Source: Candidatus Sifarchaeum marinoarchaea (GTDB lineage: Archaea > Asgardarchaeota > Sifarchaeia > Borrarchaeales > Borrarchaeaceae). From it: a stretch of 7,534 nt of DNA. Where the stretch lies: positions 1 to 7,534 of the forward strand of contig JAECRW010000072.1 of assembly GCA_016294985.1 (NCBI GenBank), written 5' to 3'. The notes below the pieces were generated by a model, which saw only the letters and a list, made by a program, of their open reading frames with translations, searched no databases and was not told the origin of the DNA. Below are positions 4,919 to 7,534 of this stretch, in pieces; positions within the stretch are counted from its first letter, which is position 1; every line of letters starts with the position of its first letter. The translations under genes were made by a program, and so were the position numbers.

Positions 4919-6019
4919 TTAGCTGCCAATAAATAAATGGAAGATGATAGTATACCAATCAAGAAGTCCTTGAATTTCAACATATTCTTCTGGACCATGC
5001 CAATTTTTTCCACGAGGTCCAAATTCAACCACTTGAGCGCCTGTTGGAGCGTAAAAAACTGCATCAGAACTCCCCGTTGCAATATAAAGCGTTGGTTTTT
5101 CGCCTACAACTTTTTCGGTTTCTTTAACAAGTCTTTGAACTAGTTCAGAATCAGGATCTGTATACACCGGAGGAACTCTAGAAGTGATTTCCCGATTAAT
5201 TTTACAGTCTATATCCTTCATGGCGTCTTCTATTGCAGAGAGAACTTCTTCTTCAGATACGGTAGCCGGTCTCCTAACATCCACTTTCAGTTCGCATAAT
5301 TCTGGAATTTGATTTATTTTTGTGCCACCCTGAATAATAGATGGCGTAACAGTCGTGGCTTCTTTTCCCAGTAGTTCGTAATCGAATAACTTATGGGATG
5401 TTAAATTAGTAATAAACTTTGCAGCGCAAAGGACAGCATTTTTTCCTTCCCATGGTCTGCTTCCATGACCTGAAATCCCATGAAATGTTAATTTTTGCGA
5501 AAAGATGGCTTTTGATCCATAACAGATCCTATTACCATCCATAGGTTCGCCAAAAATGCACCAATCCGCAGGATATTTCGATACAATCGCGCCAGTGCCA
5601 TTTTCACCACTAACTTCTTCGTCTGAAACAAACTCAAAAATAGCCTTTTTAGTTAGTGAACTCTCATTTTTGGCAATATTAATAATCAAAGCGATCATAG
5701 CTGCAGCCGCACCTTTTGCATCGGCCGCGCCACGACCATAAACTTTTCCATCCTTAACATATCCACTACATTTTGACTGTTCACTTTCTGGAACTATATC
5801 AAGATGTGTGTTTACGACAATGGTTGGTGTACCCAACCCAAGTTCAACTACAAGGTTCTTAAGTCCCCCAGATTCGATCATTGTGGTAGAAATGCCTTCT
5901 TTAGTAATTGTTTCGTTTATGTAATCAATTGCCTTGTTTGGTCCATCTGGATATGTATATGAGGGAATTTCAATTAAATGGAGAAGATAGTCAATAATTT
6001 TGTCACTTAACTCTTGCAT
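4919..6019 (-). CDS. M20-family zinc metallopeptidase/deacylase (ArgE/DapE/LysK type)
   Basis: This 366-aa protein is a soluble cocatalytic-zinc amide hydrolase of the M20 family, whose members remove acyl or amino-acid groups from amino acids and peptides. The metal and catalytic residues are in place: H72 and D74 (THLDIVP), bridging D100 in GRGAADAKG, catalytic E134 and ligand E135 (SDEE), E158 (FGEPM), and H341 (WHGPEEY). The dimerisation domain runs from about 172 to 285 and includes GHGSRP with H185. GSSDA (316-320) matches the GTSDA element of ArgE/DapE/LysK relatives. Length is normal. ATG 6019 follows GAGGT (6026-6030) by six bases. It lies 64 bases downstream of the glutamine-synthetase-like gene, so the two may form an operon; a short hairpin and T6 between them could attenuate. 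Candidate substrates are N-acyl amino acids, succinyl-diaminopimelate or a gamma-glutamyl amide made by the neighbour. Fold is near certain; substrate is not. Confidence 0.9.
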   Translation of the reverse strand: MQELSDKIIDYLLHLIEIPSYTYPDGPNKAIDYINETITKEGISTTMIESGGLKNLVVELGLGTPTIVVNTHLDIVPESEQSKCSGYVKDGKVYGRGAADAKGAAAAMIALIINIAKNESSLTKKAIFEFVSDEEVSGENGTGAIVSKYPADWCIFGEPMDGNRICYGSKAIFSQKLTFHGISGHGSRPWEGKNAVLCAAKFITNLTSHKLFDYELLGKEATTVTPSIIQGGTKINQIPELCELKVDVRRPATVSEEEVLSAIEDAMKDIDCKINREITSRVPPVYTDPDSELVQRLVKETEKVVGEKPTLYIATGSSDAVFYAPTGAQVVEFGPRGKNWHGPEEYVEIQGLLDWYTIIFHLFIGS

Positions 6020-6025
6020 ACCTAT

Positions 6026-6030
6026 ACCTC
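6026..6030 (-). promoter_or_regulatory. Ribosome-binding site of the M20 peptidase gene
   Basis: GAGGT on the - strand ends six bases before ATG 6019, which supports that start. Confidence 0.6.
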
Positions 6031-6064
6031 ATTTTGTTCTCGGAAAAAGGATTTTGAAGATAAC

Positions 6065-6085
6065 AAAAAAGCGAAATAAAGCGCT
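6065..6085 (-). terminator. Weak hairpin plus T6 between the ligase and peptidase genes
   Basis: On the - strand AGCG (6085-6082, overlapping the TAG stop) can pair with CGCT (6073-6070) around an eight-base loop, followed by Ts to 6065. The four-pair stem is weak, so at most it is a partial terminator or attenuator. Confidence 0.25.
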
Positions 6086-7451
6086 AGAACGTTCTCATGT
6101 ACATTCGGCGTTCCCAGTCTGTGACATATTCACGATAAGTGATCCACTCTGTCATCTTTACCTTAATAAACTCCTCGAAGATAGTCGTGCCAAAGGCCTC
6201 TTTGATTACTTTATCTTTTTTAAGGTCCTCTAGTGCTTCAAAAAGTGTCCTTGGAAGCATTGCCGCGTCTCGATGGGTGAGTTCTTCTTCGCTTAAATCA
6301 CTAGCGTCCTCTTGAATGGGCTCTGGAGGTTCAGTTTCTTCTTCAATACCTTTTAATCCACAGGCTAATATTGCTGCAAGCACTAAATAAACATTACAAG
6401 AAGGATCTGGACTTCGGAATTCAAGACGCATAGATTGTTCTTTTGCATCCAGAGGAATCCGAATTAAAGTAGATCTATTGTTAATTCCCCAGGTATTATT
6501 TACGGGTGACCATGTATGAGGTAAAAGACGTTTATAGGAATTTACAGTACATGCACCAACTGCAGTAATAGCATTTGCATGTTTTAGAAGACCATTCATA
6601 AAATAGTACATTTTTTCAGATAAGTTATACCCTTTTGGATCATTTGGATCGTAAAATAGATTTTTGCCATCCAAATCATAAAGTGAAAGATGAACGTGCA
6701 TTCCTGATCCGAACAAATGCTGGAATGGTTTAGGCAAAAAGGTAGCGCGATAGCCGAACTGTCTTGCTAGTTCGCGTGCAACATCCATGAAGGTAATCTG
6801 ATTGTCTGCAGCTTTGACAGGGGGATAATGGTGTATATTAACTTCCATTTGTGCAGGACCGCCTTCTTTTGTTACCACCGTAGCATCAATTCCCATCTGA
6901 ACGAGTGTCTTGCAATAAGTCCTATAGAACTCTTCCCATTCATCCTGTCCAGACATTGCGAAAATTAATCCATGTCCTTCCTTTTCGGCGTAATTTGCAG
7001 GTGCGTAGGTACCGTCTTCGAGTTCTTCAAGAACGTAATATTCTGTTTCAAAACCTACCTGTGGAAAATATCCTAGCTCATGATAGTTTTTGACGAGTCT
7101 TTTAAGCATTAATCGCGGACAGCATTCCCACTCCTTCCCATCATGTGTATATAAGTCGCAGAGGACTCTAGCAGATTTTGAAGCATATGGTAACACAGAA
7201 AATGTATTGAAATCTGGGGTGATCGTAAAATCCTCAGATTGTACGCCATATTTGTTCCCGAACGCAAACTGATCAAAAGAGGTAAAATCCATCGTTCCCA
7301 TGTTCATTGTTAATCCACGATCCAATGCCTTTTCGATATTGCCAAGGATCGCAGCTCGTCCCCTCATAATTCCGTTTAAATCACAAATCTGAAATCGTAC
7401 GCTTTCGATATTCTTTTCCCTAATAATCTCAAGCACTGTTTCTAGGTCCAT
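6084..7451 (-). CDS. Glutamine synthetase-like gamma-glutamyl ligase (GlnT/PuuA-type)
   Basis: This 455-aa cytoplasmic protein belongs to the glutamine synthetase superfamily, which activates the gamma-carboxyl of glutamate with ATP and joins it to ammonia or an amine. The N-terminal beta-grasp region spans about 16-100 (VRFQICDLNG). Catalytic signs are E135/E137 (GFETE), E196 and E203 (KEGGPAQME), H252 in GSGMHVHLSL, NSYKRL (304-309), R326 and R331 (NNRSTLIRIP), and R342/E344/R346 in RLEFRSPD. The DGSS loop that holds the ammonium-site Asp in true GlnA is not recognisable (region 46-60), nor is the NLYDLP adenylylation motif. The C-terminus VTDWERRMYMRTF resembles amine-using relatives such as gamma-glutamylpolyamine or gamma-glutamylmethylamide synthetases. 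I therefore infer an amine rather than ammonia as acceptor, without proof. ATG 7451 follows GAGGT (7459-7463) by seven bases. The M20 gene lies directly downstream. A divergent archaeal GlnA is the alternative. Confidence 0.87.
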   Translation of the reverse strand: MDLETVLEIIREKNIESVRFQICDLNGIMRGRAAILGNIEKALDRGLTMNMGTMDFTSFDQFAFGNKYGVQSEDFTITPDFNTFSVLPYASKSARVLCDLYTHDGKEWECCPRLMLKRLVKNYHELGYFPQVGFETEYYVLEELEDGTYAPANYAEKEGHGLIFAMSGQDEWEEFYRTYCKTLVQMGIDATVVTKEGGPAQMEVNIHHYPPVKAADNQITFMDVARELARQFGYRATFLPKPFQHLFGSGMHVHLSLYDLDGKNLFYDPNDPKGYNLSEKMYYFMNGLLKHANAITAVGACTVNSYKRLLPHTWSPVNNTWGINNRSTLIRIPLDAKEQSMRLEFRSPDPSCNVYLVLAAILACGLKGIEEETEPPEPIQEDASDLSEEELTHRDAAMLPRTLFEALEDLKKDKVIKEAFGTTIFEEFIKVKMTEWITYREYVTDWERRMYMRTF

Positions 7452-7458
7452 ATATACA

Positions 7459-7463
7459 ACCTC
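7459..7463 (-). promoter_or_regulatory. Ribosome-binding site of the glutamine synthetase-like gene
   Basis: GAGGT on the - strand lies seven bases before ATG 7451 and supports that start. Confidence 0.6.
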
Positions 7464-7500
7464 TGCTTTGTAATAGTTTTAAATAATTCTTAGCTGCCTT

Positions 7501-7508
7501 TATGTAAA
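7501..7508 (-). promoter_or_regulatory. TATA-box candidate for the glutamine synthetase-like gene
   Basis: The - strand reads TTTACATA. Initiation about 25 bases on, near 7478, would leave a leader of about 27 bases holding the ribosome-binding site. A second AT-rich box at 7477-7488 (TTATTTAAAA) sits so close that it would give an almost leaderless message, which fits poorly with the clear binding site. Confidence 0.3.
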
Positions 7509-7534
7509 AAAGGTGTTAATAAGTCTAATCCCAT

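Noticed and set aside
6084..7451. Housekeeping glutamine synthetase glnA
   Set aside because: The DGSS ammonium-site loop and NLYDLP motif are not recognisable and the C-terminus resembles amine-using ligases, so the glnA symbol is withheld.
7490..7534. C-terminal tail (14 codons, TAA stop) of a further - strand gene running in from the right edge
   Set aside because: Fourteen open codons are expected by chance, and the stretch contains the better TATA-box candidate for the ligase; the contig beyond the edge is needed to decide.

Overview
The window is AT-rich DNA that looks archaeal. Ribosome-binding sites match the 3' end of archaeal 16S rRNA (GGTGAT, GAGGT), TATA-box-like elements lie upstream of starts, genes end in oligo-T tracts, and the left edge carries the C-terminus of a methylamine methyltransferase. 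No rRNA, canonical tRNA, CRISPR array, transposase or complete mobile element was found. An uncultured archaeon with methylamine genes fits (an Asgard or Bathyarchaeia-type lineage, or a methanogen relative), but the lineage cannot be fixed from this sequence.

Left half, + strand. (1) Bases 1-228 are the last 75 codons of an MtbB-like dimethylamine:corrinoid methyltransferase. (2) Four bases later a GTG opens a 133-aa protein with two membrane helices and no recognised family. Its first 28 codons coincide with a GC-rich block (233-318) that can fold into a three-way RNA junction with a GCAA-capped hairpin. (3) After three tandem small dyads, the last holding the Shine-Dalgarno, comes a single-domain Old Yellow Enzyme-family flavoprotein with a four-cysteine Fe-S motif at its extreme C-terminus. 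(4) A long pyrimidine tract, a likely terminator, separates this from a 558-aa protein with three N-terminal membrane helices and a large, probably extracytoplasmic, domain of unknown function.

Right half, - strand, convergent with the left half. A glutamine-synthetase-like ligase (6084-7451) is followed 64 bases later by an M20 zinc peptidase/deacylase (4919-6019). A calcineurin-type metallophosphoesterase lies beyond an AT-rich gap; its best start is a TTG at 4621.

Possible links: the left side suggests corrinoid-dependent methylamine demethylation beside an Fe-S flavoprotein. The right side pairs a ligase resembling the gamma-glutamyl-amine branch of the glutamine synthetase superfamily with an amide hydrolase. 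A shared role in amine metabolism is an inference. The 558-aa protein and the phosphoesterase show no clear tie to it.
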